Shown: piece by piece, positions 17,592 to 25,722 of the stretch
How the letters are laid out: each line of letters starts with the position of its first letter
Numbering within the stretch: the first letter of the stretch is position 1
Assembly (NCBI GenBank): GCA_002292345.1
Contig: DBBT01000091.1
Coordinates: 1 to 42,571, forward strand
Length of the DNA: 42,571 nucleotides
Direction: 5' to 3'
Origin: Opitutia bacterium UBA977
GTDB lineage: Bacteria > Verrucomicrobiota > Verrucomicrobiia > Opitutales > Coraliomargaritaceae
Notes under the pieces: generated by a model
Told to the model about the DNA's origin: nothing
The model's database searches: none
The model's input: only the letters and a program-made list of their open reading frames with translations
Program-made: the position numbers and the translations under genes

Positions 17592-19121
17592 ATGAACAAA
17601 ACCTTGATGCTAGTCATTTGTGACTTCCTCCTCCTGAGTATGTTGGCGCTCGCACGCTTCGATCCACCCGAAGAGCGCCCTGACGTGACACTCGATGCCA
17701 CCGCCGCCTCCGCGACCGCAGAGGCCGAACTAATTAGCCTGCTCGAAGAGTCCCTGCAGTCGGAACTCGAGTCCCGCTCAGGCCTAAGCGATGATCTCAC
17801 TGAAACACGACAAGACCTCGAAAAACAGGCGCTCAATCTCGCCGAACGCGAAGCTGCGCTCGCAGCCACTCAGAAAAGCTTACAAGAAAAAGCAACTGAA
17901 GCCGCACAACTCACCGTCGCCAAAGCAAACATTGAAGCCGATCAAGCCAAGCTTACTGAGGAAAAAGCCCAAGTCGAAGCGGATCGCCAAGCCCTAGCTC
18001 TGAAATTTGAAGCCACTCGCGCCGAGCTCGAGAGCGCTCAGACTGAGCGTATCGAACTCACCCAGACTCTCGGCCAACTTAAACAAGAATCGTCCGTCTC
18101 TAAAGAACGTCTCACACAAGCAGAGAAAGATCTAATCACCCGCGAAGTAGCCCTCGCTCAACGTGAAGCCCAGCTCAAAGCCGCTCAAGCCGAGACCAAA
18201 AGGCTCAATCAAGAGCGGGAGGCACTGAACAACCAACTCGCAGTCGCCAAGGCCGAGCGCAGCCTACTGGAGCAAAATCTAATTAGCGAAAAACAAGACA
18301 AAGCACAGGCACAGGCACATGCGTCACGGCTCACTGAAAATGTATCCCAACTCGGGCAAGGCGTCTCCGAACTGGCCCAGAGCTCGGAAGAAATTATTCA
18401 AGAAATGGATGCGAGCCGGCCACGCACGATGAGCGAAATTTTCACACGCTTTCAAAACAACCGTGCCACGATTCACTTCACCTCTTCAGAAAAACCGCGT
18501 ATAGGCAGTCCCACGACGCAACACTACGAAAGTAAAAGTATCCTAATTGCGGATGCTGAAGGGACTTACCTCGTCACGCACACCGCAGACACACCTTTTG
18601 CCTTCTTCAAGAACCCTGACAGCCTCCTCAGCGTGCAACTGGAAGTCACACTCGCGGGCCGCACCTTCCCGATTAATCAAATCGCATTCCTCAGCGCCGA
18701 CCCTCGACTGATCTACATCCCACTGCCGAAACGCACCGTCGAGGCTTCAGGCCTAGAAACCTTCGAACTAGCAATACAACCAGAACGCTGGGAAGAAGCA
18801 GTCCTCGTTAAAAACGACGAGACCAACTTTGGTCGCACAGGATTTCGCCGCCTAACCAGCAGTGAGCGCTTCCTCAAGATGGAGCGCCCTGCCCTCGGCG
18901 AACTATTTGCCGACTTCGCATCCTCGCGCGGTGATCTAGCCTTCAGCAAAAACAGTCAATTCATCGGCGTACTAACCGACTCGAAACACGCTGTTGTAAT
19001 TGACGCTTTTCTCGCTAGCGCATTTGGCAACTTAGGTGCCAACTTTAACAAAGAAGCAAGTGCCGCCACAATCCGACGCTTAAAAGAACGCGTCCGCAAA
19101 CTGCCGAATGAGGTGCAATAG
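17592..19121 (+). CDS. MotB/TolR-like anchored coiled-coil protein with trypsin-like C-terminal domain
   Basis: A 509-residue protein. The N-terminal helix (about residues 4-21) carries a single acidic residue, Asp11 in LVICDFLLLSMLALA, like the proton-carrying Asp of TolR, ExbD and MotB. Residues about 40-275 form a long coiled coil of Glu, Gln, Lys and Ala heptads. Residues about 290-509 look like a trypsin fold: YLVTHTAD with His330, SADPRLIYIPL with Asp370, and SSRGDLAFSKNSQFIGVLT with Ser445. The 40- and 75-residue spacings suit a chymotrypsin-type protease, but the Asp position is uncertain and the GDSGG box is altered, so it may be an inactive binding domain. It is probably co-transcribed with the gene ending at 17480. 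No named family recognised. Confidence 0.6.
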   Translation: MNKTLMLVICDFLLLSMLALARFDPPEERPDVTLDATAASATAEAELISLLEESLQSELESRSGLSDDLTETRQDLEKQALNLAEREAALAATQKSLQEKATEAAQLTVAKANIEADQAKLTEEKAQVEADRQALALKFEATRAELESAQTERIELTQTLGQLKQESSVSKERLTQAEKDLITREVALAQREAQLKAAQAETKRLNQEREALNNQLAVAKAERSLLEQNLISEKQDKAQAQAHASRLTENVSQLGQGVSELAQSSEEIIQEMDASRPRTMSEIFTRFQNNRATIHFTSSEKPRIGSPTTQHYESKSILIADAEGTYLVTHTADTPFAFFKNPDSLLSVQLEVTLAGRTFPINQIAFLSADPRLIYIPLPKRTVEASGLETFELAIQPERWEEAVLVKNDETNFGRTGFRRLTSSERFLKMERPALGELFADFASSRGDLAFSKNSQFIGVLTDSKHAVVIDAFLASAFGNLGANFNKEASAATIRRLKERVRKLPNEVQ

Positions 19122-19183
19122 TTGGTGGTTGAATGTTGCTTGCTACTTCCCTCAACGAACTACTTTCAACGATCCATCAAACC

Positions 19184-20113
19184 CTAGCCTTTTACACCGC
19201 TAGCGAGCACCGTCTGAAAATTCGGCGCTTCGGCTTCTTGAGCGACGACATTGACTTCGATCTGACGGAAGCCTGCTTCTTTTAAAAACTGATAGAGTTT
19301 GTTCTCTGAGAATCCCAGCCAAACGTCGGCATAGAGCTCGTGGGCTTTCTCGAACTGGTGCTCCAAGAGGTCGATAATGATTAGTTTACCCCCAGGCTTT
19401 AAAATACGGGAGGCTTCCTGTATCGCCTGCTGCGGATGCTGGGCATGGTGCAGTGCCTGACTGAGCAACGCTAAATCAAATGCCTCATCCTCAAGTGGAA
19501 CGGCTTCGATGTCACCCAACTTGTAGCTTAAATTAGTAAATCCATTCTTCTTGGCCAGCTCACTGCCGAACTCGACCATCTTCGGAGAATTATCGACACA
19601 CACAATTTTCTCGGCGCGACGTGCCAGTAATTGAGACAGTAGCCCCTCGCCTGCTCCCAAATCTACGACCTTAATTTTCGGCGTTAGATGCAATAAGAAA
19701 TGGCCAATCGCTTCCCAGCTGCGGCCTGGGCAATAGTTTTTGCCCAGTCTCCCAGCTACGGAATTAAAATATTGTTCCGACTGCTGCTTACGCTTCTCCA
19801 AAATGCGCTTCAAATTAGCAGTGTCCTCGCCGATCTGCGTGGTGCCTTCCACCGCAGCACAGGCCGCTTGCAACAACGCAGCATCTTTTGCATCAAAGAC
19901 ACTTAATGCGTAAAATGTCTTTTTTCCCTCGCGGCGATCGTGCACCAACTCGCCCTGCCGAAGAAGCCCGAGGTGCGAAGAAATGCGCGACTGCCCCATA
20001 TCCAATACGTCTTGGAGTTCGGCGACCGATAGTTCCTCTTTTGCCAACAATGAGAGAATACGCACCCGGGTCGAGTCCGCCAATAGTTTCAATATTTCCC
20101 AAGAGTCCGCCAT
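19184..20113 (-). CDS. ArsR-type regulator fused to a SAM-dependent methyltransferase
   Basis: A 309-residue fusion. Residues 1-75 are an ArsR/SmtB winged helix (ILKLLADSTRVRILSLL; ELSVAELQDVLDMGQSRIS; HLGLLRQGELVHDRREG). Residues about 130-309 are a class I methyltransferase with KVVDLGAGEGLLSQLLARRA, LGDIEAVPLEDEAFDLALLS and RILKPGGKLIIIDLLEHQ. No ArsR metal-binding cysteine pair is seen in the HTH part. Similar fusions in other bacteria are linked to methionine/SAM-cycle control, with the methyltransferase-like domain sensing SAM or S-adenosylhomocysteine; that role is inferred. A perfect 6+6 palindrome abuts the start codon and suggests self-regulation. It is convergent with the membrane module. 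Confidence 0.85.
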   Translation of the reverse strand: MADSWEILKLLADSTRVRILSLLAKEELSVAELQDVLDMGQSRISSHLGLLRQGELVHDRREGKKTFYALSVFDAKDAALLQAACAAVEGTTQIGEDTANLKRILEKRKQQSEQYFNSVAGRLGKNYCPGRSWEAIGHFLLHLTPKIKVVDLGAGEGLLSQLLARRAEKIVCVDNSPKMVEFGSELAKKNGFTNLSYKLGDIEAVPLEDEAFDLALLSQALHHAQHPQQAIQEASRILKPGGKLIIIDLLEHQFEKAHELYADVWLGFSENKLYQFLKEAGFRQIEVNVVAQEAEAPNFQTVLASGVKG

Positions 20114-20131
20114 ATATGAGATCGTTCATAT
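20114..20131. promoter_or_regulatory. Palindrome ATATGA-N6-TCATAT at the ArsR-methyltransferase start
   Basis: A perfect inverted repeat with 6-base arms and a 6-base spacer directly abuts the start codon at 20113-20111. ArsR proteins bind such short palindromes, so this is a candidate autoregulatory operator. AT-rich sequence (TATAAA) lies just beyond it and could be part of the promoter. Confidence 0.5.
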
Positions 20132-20197
20132 TATAAACATCCCCGTGATGGCGAGTTGATATTTCACCACAGCCAACCTACTGTGCGAGATCCTTGG

Positions 20198-20824
20198 CTA
20201 TGCTTGTGCTGCTTTAGCGAGCGCTTCTTTAACCTGAGCAGTAATTGCACTCCAGTCCTTGTTGGCGATTTGTGACTTAGTTGCCAGCCATGAGCCGCCA
20301 ATTGCAAAGACTTCAGGAATCGAAAGGTACTCGTTCATATTGTCGAGCGAGACACCACCAGTTGGGCAGAATTTAACACCGAGATTCGCATACGGAGCCG
20401 CCATTGCTTTGAGCATTTTTGGGCCACCAGCAGATCCAGCAGGAAAAAACTTAAGGTACTCACAGCCAGCTTTGAGCGCCGCTTGGATGTCGGAAGACGT
20501 CATGATGCCTGGAATAAACGGGATGTTGTTCGACTTAAAATAAGCGATCGTTTCTGAATCTGTACCTGGCGCGAGGCCGAACTTACTGCCTGAATCAATC
20601 GCAATTTTCGCCTGCTCCAGCGTGACAACTGTGCCCGCGCCAACAAGCATCTCAGGAAATGCATTCGCAATCGATTCGATCGCACCAGCGGCTGCTGCTG
20701 TGCGGAAAGTGACTTCGATAATATTAAGACCGCCTTCAAGTAGTGCGTTGGCGAGTGGCTTAGCATCTGCAATATCGTCGATGACAATGACGGGGATGAC
20801 GGGAAACTGGTCGAGTGCTAACAT
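20198..20824 (-). CDS. eda: KDPG (2-dehydro-3-deoxyphosphogluconate) aldolase
   Basis: A 208-residue cytoplasmic class I aldolase splitting 2-keto-3-deoxy-6-phosphogluconate into pyruvate and glyceraldehyde-3-phosphate. The NIIEVTFRT segment (catalytic Glu37), VGAGTV, LAPGTDS and YLKFFPAGSAGG with the Schiff-base Lys125 are present, and TGGVSLDN forms the phosphate site. Length is typical. It lies 56 bases downstream of the 2-keto-3-deoxygluconate kinase gene on the same strand, so the pair turns KDG into central metabolites. No edd is nearby, which favours uronate (pectin or alginate) or other sugar-acid breakdown over glucose use by the classical Entner-Doudoroff route. Confidence 0.95.
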   Translation of the reverse strand: MLALDQFPVIPVIVIDDIADAKPLANALLEGGLNIIEVTFRTAAAAGAIESIANAFPEMLVGAGTVVTLEQAKIAIDSGSKFGLAPGTDSETIAYFKSNNIPFIPGIMTSSDIQAALKAGCEYLKFFPAGSAGGPKMLKAMAAPYANLGVKFCPTGGVSLDNMNEYLSIPEVFAIGGSWLATKSQIANKDWSAITAQVKEALAKAAQA

Positions 20825-20880
20825 AATTAAATAAGTTTTTTGAGGTTCGGCTTGAACTGGGTATCTAACTAACTTCGAGT

Positions 20881-21978
20881 CTAGCGATCCACACGTGCAC
20901 CGCCGCCAGCTTTGATCTTTTTCACTTCTTTAAGTGAAGCCATCGTGGTGTCCCCCGGTGTCGTCATGGCCAGTGCGCCGTGCACACATCCATAGTCGAC
21001 TGCTTCCTGCGGGTCGTTTTCGGTCAAGAACCCATAGATCAGGCCCGAAGCAAAACTATCGCCACCGCCGACTCGGTCGAGGATCTCAAGGCATGGAAAC
21101 TTAATCGACTCAAAAAATTCGCCGTCATGCCAAGCCAGCGCGGCCCAGTCATTGACAGTGGCAGTCTTCACTGCGCGCAGTGTTGTGGCAGTGACCTTGA
21201 AGTTCGGAAATTCTTTAATCGCTGTGGCGATCATCCTCTTAAACGCATCAACTGGAATCTGTGAAATGTTCTCATCGACACCCTCTACTTCGAAGCCAAG
21301 ACAGGCGGTAAAGTCTTCTTCGTTACCGATCATTACATCGACATATTTGGCAATCTCGCGGTTCACCTCTTGGCACTTAACAAGGCCGCCAAAGTCTTTC
21401 CAAAGCGACGGTCGATAGTTCAAGTCGTAGCTGACGATGGTGCCGTGCTGCTTCGCGCATTTGACTGCTTCGAGCACAACATCTGGAGTGGTCTCACTCA
21501 GAGCGGCGTAGATCCCACCAGTGTGGAACCATTGCACGCCGCGTTTACCGAAGATCTCTTCCCAGTCAATGTCTCCAACCTTGAGCTGACTCGCTGCGGT
21601 GTTGCCACGGTCAGGGCAACCCACTGCGCCGCGAATACCGAACCCGCGCTCGGTAAAGTTGAGGCCATTACGGACCGTGCGGCCTATCCCGTCGTAGTCC
21701 ACCCATTTGATGAACTGCGTATCCACTCCCCCCTGAAGGATAAAGTCTTCGACCAGACGGCCAACTGGATTGTCAGCAAAGGCAGTCACCACGCCAGTCT
21801 TTAGGCCGAAGCAGCGCCGCAATCCGCGAGCGACGTTATATTCGCCGCCCCCTTCCCATGCCGTAAATTGACGAGCGGTATGCGCCCGGCCTTCGCCGGG
21901 GTCAAGGCGCAGCATCACTTCTCCAAGAGAGATGCATGCGTATTCACAAGAGTCAGAAGATTTAATGTCGATCGCCAT
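20881..21978 (-). CDS. kdgK: 2-keto-3-deoxygluconate kinase (PfkB family)
   Basis: A 365-residue PfkB-family sugar kinase, expected to phosphorylate 2-keto-3-deoxygluconate at C6. The opening SLGEVMLRLDPGEGR and WEGGGEYNVARGLRRCFG, the MIGNEEDF segment and the catalytic-base motif DRVGGGDSFASGLIYG are typical. Pairing with eda 56 bases downstream is the main reason for choosing KDG as substrate over other hexoses. Compared with E. coli KdgK (about 309 residues) it is some 55 residues longer, partly by an N-terminal DIKSSDSCEYA extension, which is common in this type of KDG kinase. Beyond its start lies the remnant of an AraC-type regulator. Confidence 0.88.
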   Translation of the reverse strand: MAIDIKSSDSCEYACISLGEVMLRLDPGEGRAHTARQFTAWEGGGEYNVARGLRRCFGLKTGVVTAFADNPVGRLVEDFILQGGVDTQFIKWVDYDGIGRTVRNGLNFTERGFGIRGAVGCPDRGNTAASQLKVGDIDWEEIFGKRGVQWFHTGGIYAALSETTPDVVLEAVKCAKQHGTIVSYDLNYRPSLWKDFGGLVKCQEVNREIAKYVDVMIGNEEDFTACLGFEVEGVDENISQIPVDAFKRMIATAIKEFPNFKVTATTLRAVKTATVNDWAALAWHDGEFFESIKFPCLEILDRVGGGDSFASGLIYGFLTENDPQEAVDYGCVHGALAMTTPGDTTMASLKEVKKIKAGGGARVDR

Positions 21979-22017
21979 GAGTTGTCTGTTTTTCTAAGTG
22001 TTCTGTGTATTAGAAAA

Positions 22018-22206
22018 TTGATTGCGCAGAACAGCATTCGCGAGCATTTAATTGGTATCCGTATCGATGAAGTCAAACGGCTGAGGAACTTCACCGATGA
22101 GACGGTCGCGGCATCAACTGGATTTTGCCACGCGCCTGATTTTAGTAAGACCTTTAAGCGAAGAATAACATGCATTTGCCCGCTTTTTAATCGGCTGTAT
22201 CGTCGT
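22018..22206 (+). pseudogene. Remnant of an AraC-family regulator DNA-binding domain
   Basis: In one plus-strand frame, about 63 residues follow the second helix-turn-helix of AraC proteins: SIREHLIGIRIDEVKRLRN, then TDETVAASTGFCHAPDFSK and TFKRRITCICPLFNRLYRR. These match the familiar order of L..R...AK.LL, then I..IA...GF....YFSR.FKR..G.SP..FR. The ligand-binding part and first HTH are missing, there is no start codon of its own, and the conserved Gly-Met-Ser-Pro turn is degraded, so it is a decayed fragment. Its place right upstream of the divergent kdgK suggests it once controlled the KDG genes (inference). Confidence 0.6.
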
Positions 22207-22236
22207 GCGCCGACTAGCAAACGCAACCGTGGCAAC

Positions 22237-22911
22237 CTAGTTGTAATTGGCCACGTAGAGGAGATACGCCGCTCGCTTAGAACCTGCATGCACCTTTGCG
22301 GGCACCTTAGTGACACGAAATCCGGCGCGGTTAAGACGATCTTCGAATCGAAGATCTGGGCCAGCAGACCAAAAAACCGCACGCCCAGTAGGCTTCAATG
22401 AACTACGCATCCAGCGCAAGCCACTGTTCGAATAGAGTGATGTATTCGTTTCCGAAACCATTGCAACCGGGCCGTTGTCTACATCCATTAAGATCACATC
22501 GTAACGCGCACGCTCAGCCTTGCGCACATAAGCAACTACATCTGTGGTATGAATCTCTACGCGAGGATCATTCAACAACGCGCCATTCAGAGACTTCAAA
22601 TACTCGCGGTTCCAGCTGACAATTTCCGGCAACAGTTCAACCAGTTCGATCACCACGCTCGCCCCAGTGTTTTCCAATACACTGCGTAAAGTAAAGCCAA
22701 GCCCGAGCCCACCGATCAAGATCCGCGCCTGAGCGTCACGATCCAATAGCTCGACGCCAATTTCGCCCAATAAAATCTCCGACGCATTCGCCCCTGAGTG
22801 CATCAACTCTTGCCCACTATAACTGATGCAATACTTACCATCATGCTCATACAGGGTCATGGCACCACCATCAGCAGTCGTCGACTCTGCAAGTTTTACA
22901 CGTGGTTTCAT
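22237..22911 (-). CDS. Spermidine synthase-like methyltransferase-fold protein
   Basis: A 224-residue protein of the spermidine synthase/SpeE-like superfamily. The Rossmann motif RILIGGLGLGFTLRSVLEN, the acidic strand end VVIELVELLPEIVSWNRE, the DPRVEIHTTDVVAYVRKA stretch and YDVILMDVDNGPVA fit the family. SpeE's N-terminal beta domain is largely missing and the polyamine-contacting GGGDG signature is replaced by GGLGLG, so true polyamine synthesis is doubtful. Orphan members are common next to unrelated genes. It lies 57 bases downstream of the RluA gene on the same strand and may share its transcript. Confidence 0.75.
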   Translation of the reverse strand: MKPRVKLAESTTADGGAMTLYEHDGKYCISYSGQELMHSGANASEILLGEIGVELLDRDAQARILIGGLGLGFTLRSVLENTGASVVIELVELLPEIVSWNREYLKSLNGALLNDPRVEIHTTDVVAYVRKAERARYDVILMDVDNGPVAMVSETNTSLYSNSGLRWMRSSLKPTGRAVFWSAGPDLRFEDRLNRAGFRVTKVPAKVHAGSKRAAYLLYVANYN

Positions 22912-22968
22912 TCAATTCTTTTTGTTTATAAAAAATAAATGGCCCGACTCAGTGTCGTGCTCCGTTGA

Positions 22969-23988
22969 TCATTGCCCCTGCGACTTATCGCGAAGCATCG
23001 TCTCCAGATCAGCCAGATCTTTGGTGAATTTACAAGTAAACCGACGCATCTTGCCCGTTTCAGGATGCACCAACCCAAGGCTCGAAGCATGCAGCGCCTG
23101 ACGTTGCACATTATAGGGCATCCCGCCTTTGTTTTTTAACGCCGCCTTATAATCTGGATGATAGTGACGGTCGCCGAGCAACGGCACGCCGGCTCCGGCA
23201 GCATGAATGCGCAGCTGATGCTTCAATCCCGTCTCCAAACGAAGGCGGAGCTTACTGACCGTATGGCGTTGGCCTTTAACCGCGGTCGGCCACGAATACT
23301 CTTCCACCACTTCATAGCGACTAATCGCTTCAGTGGCGCCCTCTTCTTCGGTTGCAAAGACGGTTTGATGCATGCCCTCTTCATCGAGGCGAAACCAAGC
23401 ACGCCATTCACCCCGCTTCTGATCGAGTTTACCATCACCAATCGCCATATATTCGCGCAGAAAGGTGTGATCGCGTACCTGACGAACCAACGACTCCCGC
23501 GCCTTCGGATTCATCGCGAAACAAATAATACCACTGGTATATTGATCCAATCGGTGCACAGGCAGCGGAATCAGGCGCTTGCGATGCACGCCCTTCTGCT
23601 GGTCTAGTTCGGTCGCCCCTTTGCCTTGCAAAAACTTCTCCAACACCGTCAGCGCAGACACTTGATTACTATCGGGCACAGGCACCGACAACAGCCCTGC
23701 CCCCTTGTTTACAATCGCCAACGAGCTATCAATATAGAGTAAAGTGGCCTGCGCGTGAATACGTGTTGGCAAATGCCGAAAAAAGACTGGCGGTAGCGTC
23801 CCGCCCATCGACAGCCGATCGCCTGGGTCCGTGATCTGCTGATGCGGCTTTTTAATGACCACACCATCCAACTGAATGCGCCCCTTGGCGAACCAATCCT
23901 TGAGGCGCTTACGCGGACTATCTGGGTAGCGCTCACTAAGCCACTCCAATGCTGGTTTTACCTCTCCTTCATTTTCGCTATCTGACAT
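22969..23988 (-). CDS. RluA-family pseudouridine synthase
   Basis: A 339-residue RNA-modifying enzyme, start taken at the ATG at 23988 (MSDSENEGEVK), since the upstream frame to 24072 adds no family-like residues. The N-terminal S4-like RNA-binding part (RLKDWFAKGRIQLDGVVI) leads to the catalytic domain. There, HRLDQYTSGIICFAMNP carries the catalytic Asp in HRLD, KHQLRIHAAGAGVPLLGD is the second signature, and ALHASSLGLVHPETGK the third. It isomerises specific uridines in rRNA or tRNA; which RluA paralogue (A, C or D type) cannot be decided. It leads a possible two-gene unit with the spermidine-synthase-like gene. Confidence 0.9.
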   Translation of the reverse strand: MSDSENEGEVKPALEWLSERYPDSPRKRLKDWFAKGRIQLDGVVIKKPHQQITDPGDRLSMGGTLPPVFFRHLPTRIHAQATLLYIDSSLAIVNKGAGLLSVPVPDSNQVSALTVLEKFLQGKGATELDQQKGVHRKRLIPLPVHRLDQYTSGIICFAMNPKARESLVRQVRDHTFLREYMAIGDGKLDQKRGEWRAWFRLDEEGMHQTVFATEEEGATEAISRYEVVEEYSWPTAVKGQRHTVSKLRLRLETGLKHQLRIHAAGAGVPLLGDRHYHPDYKAALKNKGGMPYNVQRQALHASSLGLVHPETGKMRRFTCKFTKDLADLETMLRDKSQGQ

Positions 23989-24246
23989 AGCCGCACTCTC
24001 GAGTGTCAAACCACGAAGATCAACCCTCAAGCGAGCGCCTATCGGATCGAATTCACCGCCATGTTTAATCATAAGAAACTCGATATCTCAGTACTCGGGG
24101 CTCGGTCATCGCAACAGTCTGGTCGGCAATATCCCAGCCAACGCTGAAACACTGAGTGAACTGCTCGCCCAATTATATCTCATCGACGCGGCCTAAGCAG
24201 AAAAACACATCACATCCCGCTTGTCAGAAGCGGCGCCTGTAGATTA

Positions 24247-24269
24247 ACTGTATTTAGACCAGATACAGT
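24247..24269. promoter_or_regulatory. Palindrome ACTGTAT-N9-ATACAGT before the C39-like gene
   Basis: Perfect 7-base arms (24247-24253 and 24263-24269) around 9 bases, ending two bases before the ATG at 24272. It covers the place where a ribosome-binding site would be, so a bound protein or an RNA hairpin here would block expression. The arms recall a LexA box (CTGT...ACAG), but the spacing is 13 rather than 8 bases, so it is not a canonical one. Confidence 0.5.
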
Positions 24270-24271
24270 AG

Positions 24272-25672
24272 ATGAAAATAATACTGAGTAACACCACCAT
24301 TCTCATTCTCGCGCTCACCTGTGCGCTGCACTCGCTAAACGGCCTTACGCTCTCGAATAAAGAAGGCACGACCATTGACGTTACGGTTCTGGAGATCGAA
24401 GACGCGCGTATTCAATTACGCCTTCAGAACGGCAATACCACTTGGCTTGAGCGCGATCGATTGTCATCGGACAGCCAACTAGCGATCATCGAGCTCGCCG
24501 CACAGCAGAAGTCACGCTTTCAAATAATCAACGAGCTGCTAGGAATCTCCTTATTAAAGGACAATAATCTATGGGATGATGCGCCCGATGAAGTCGCGCA
24601 ACGACTAGAATGGCCACTCGAATCTCAGACCGAGACTCAATCCAGCTTCCGATACTATCCTCCTGCGGCATACCGTATACTTGAGGCGCGCCCATATTCC
24701 TCAGTCATCTATGGGGCAGATAATCAAGCTGCTTTAATTAGCATCGTCTTTGCCAACAAAGGCGACTTCAAGTTTAGCGAATATCCCACCAAGGACGAAA
24801 TCAAAGCGATGCAAGCAGCCATCGAAAGCGACACAAACAAAATTATCGACCGCATCAGCGAAGCTCTGGGGAAACCTGAAAAACAACAATACGGCAGCGG
24901 TCGCGGCATCAAGCAACTCATACAACGCTGGGACTGGAACGGCCACGCCCTCCTACTCGCCACACAAGAAAACGAATACGTCAGCCTCAGAATAACTAGC
25001 AGCGCTTCTGCCGACAATAAAGGTCGTGGTCAGAAATTTTCCGATGCCGCGCTAAGAAACCTCACGACAAAAAACATTATAACACGCTCCAACGGCGATG
25101 TCATTATCGATAATATCCCGATGGTGAACCAAGGCCCGAAGGGCTATTGCGTGCCCGCGACCTTCGAACGCTATCTGCGCTATATGCAAATCCCAGCCGA
25201 TATGTATATCCTAGCCATGGCAGGTCAGACCAAAATAGGCGGCGGCACCTCACTCAGGGCGATCATTGCCTCAATCGACGGATACATCGCCTCACAGAGC
25301 CGCACAATGAAACAACTCAACGAACCGATCAAAATCCGTACTATTCAAAAATATATAGATAAAGGGCTGCCAATGATTTGGACGATGTTTTCCTCAAACA
25401 CATATAACCAATATGCCAATCAACGCACTCGAGATAGGAAATTAGTCGCCGACTGGGAAGCTTGGAGCAAAGCCTCCCAAATAAGCGCCCGTGCGACTGA
25501 ACTCGTAAAAGATATCACGTCCGCACACGCCTGCATGATCATCGGCTATAACAAAGCGACCGGCGAAATTGCTGTCAGCGATTCGTGGGGGCCTGCGTAT
25601 AACGAACGCTGGATCTCGGTCGAACAAGCGGAACAAGTGTCTCAAGGCTCCATCTACCTCGTCAGTTTTTAA
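24272..25672 (+). CDS. Secreted protein with SHD1-like and papain/C39-like cysteine peptidase domains
   Basis: A 466-residue protein with a Sec signal peptide (about residues 1-24). Residues about 27-75 (GTTIDVTVLEIEDARIQL ... TTWLERDRLSSDSQLAI) resemble the SLA1 homology domain 1 often found in Planctomycetes/Verrucomicrobia secreted proteins. After a middle domain of unknown type, the C-terminus looks like a papain/C39-type peptidase: PKGYCVPATFERYL with Cys293, SAHACMIIGYN with His419, and VSDSWGPAYNERW with Asp437 in the place of the Asn of the NSWG box. That Cys-His-Asp order is right for the clan. Substrate unknown. It stands alone behind a palindrome, suggesting tight control. Confidence 0.65.
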   Translation: MKIILSNTTILILALTCALHSLNGLTLSNKEGTTIDVTVLEIEDARIQLRLQNGNTTWLERDRLSSDSQLAIIELAAQQKSRFQIINELLGISLLKDNNLWDDAPDEVAQRLEWPLESQTETQSSFRYYPPAAYRILEARPYSSVIYGADNQAALISIVFANKGDFKFSEYPTKDEIKAMQAAIESDTNKIIDRISEALGKPEKQQYGSGRGIKQLIQRWDWNGHALLLATQENEYVSLRITSSASADNKGRGQKFSDAALRNLTTKNIITRSNGDVIIDNIPMVNQGPKGYCVPATFERYLRYMQIPADMYILAMAGQTKIGGGTSLRAIIASIDGYIASQSRTMKQLNEPIKIRTIQKYIDKGLPMIWTMFSSNTYNQYANQRTRDRKLVADWEAWSKASQISARATELVKDITSAHACMIIGYNKATGEIAVSDSWGPAYNERWISVEQAEQVSQGSIYLVSF

Positions 25673-25722
25673 CTAATTGAGTTTGCAGCAATACAACCCG
25701 CAGTTGATCGTCCTTACACAAT

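Noticed and set aside
21915..22382. 155-residue minus-strand frame between kdgK and the spermidine-synthase-like gene
   Set aside because: Mostly antisense to the AraC remnant and overlapping both neighbours in other frames; no family features.
24059..24196. Plus-strand frame ending NAETLSELLAQLYLIDAA, possible gene remnant
   Set aside because: It has no start codon and overlaps the upstream flank of the RluA gene; only about 25 residues look protein-like, too few to support a call.
24247..24269. LexA (SOS) box before the C39-like gene
   Set aside because: The CTGT and ACAG halves are 13 bases apart instead of 8, so it is kept only as an unnamed palindrome.
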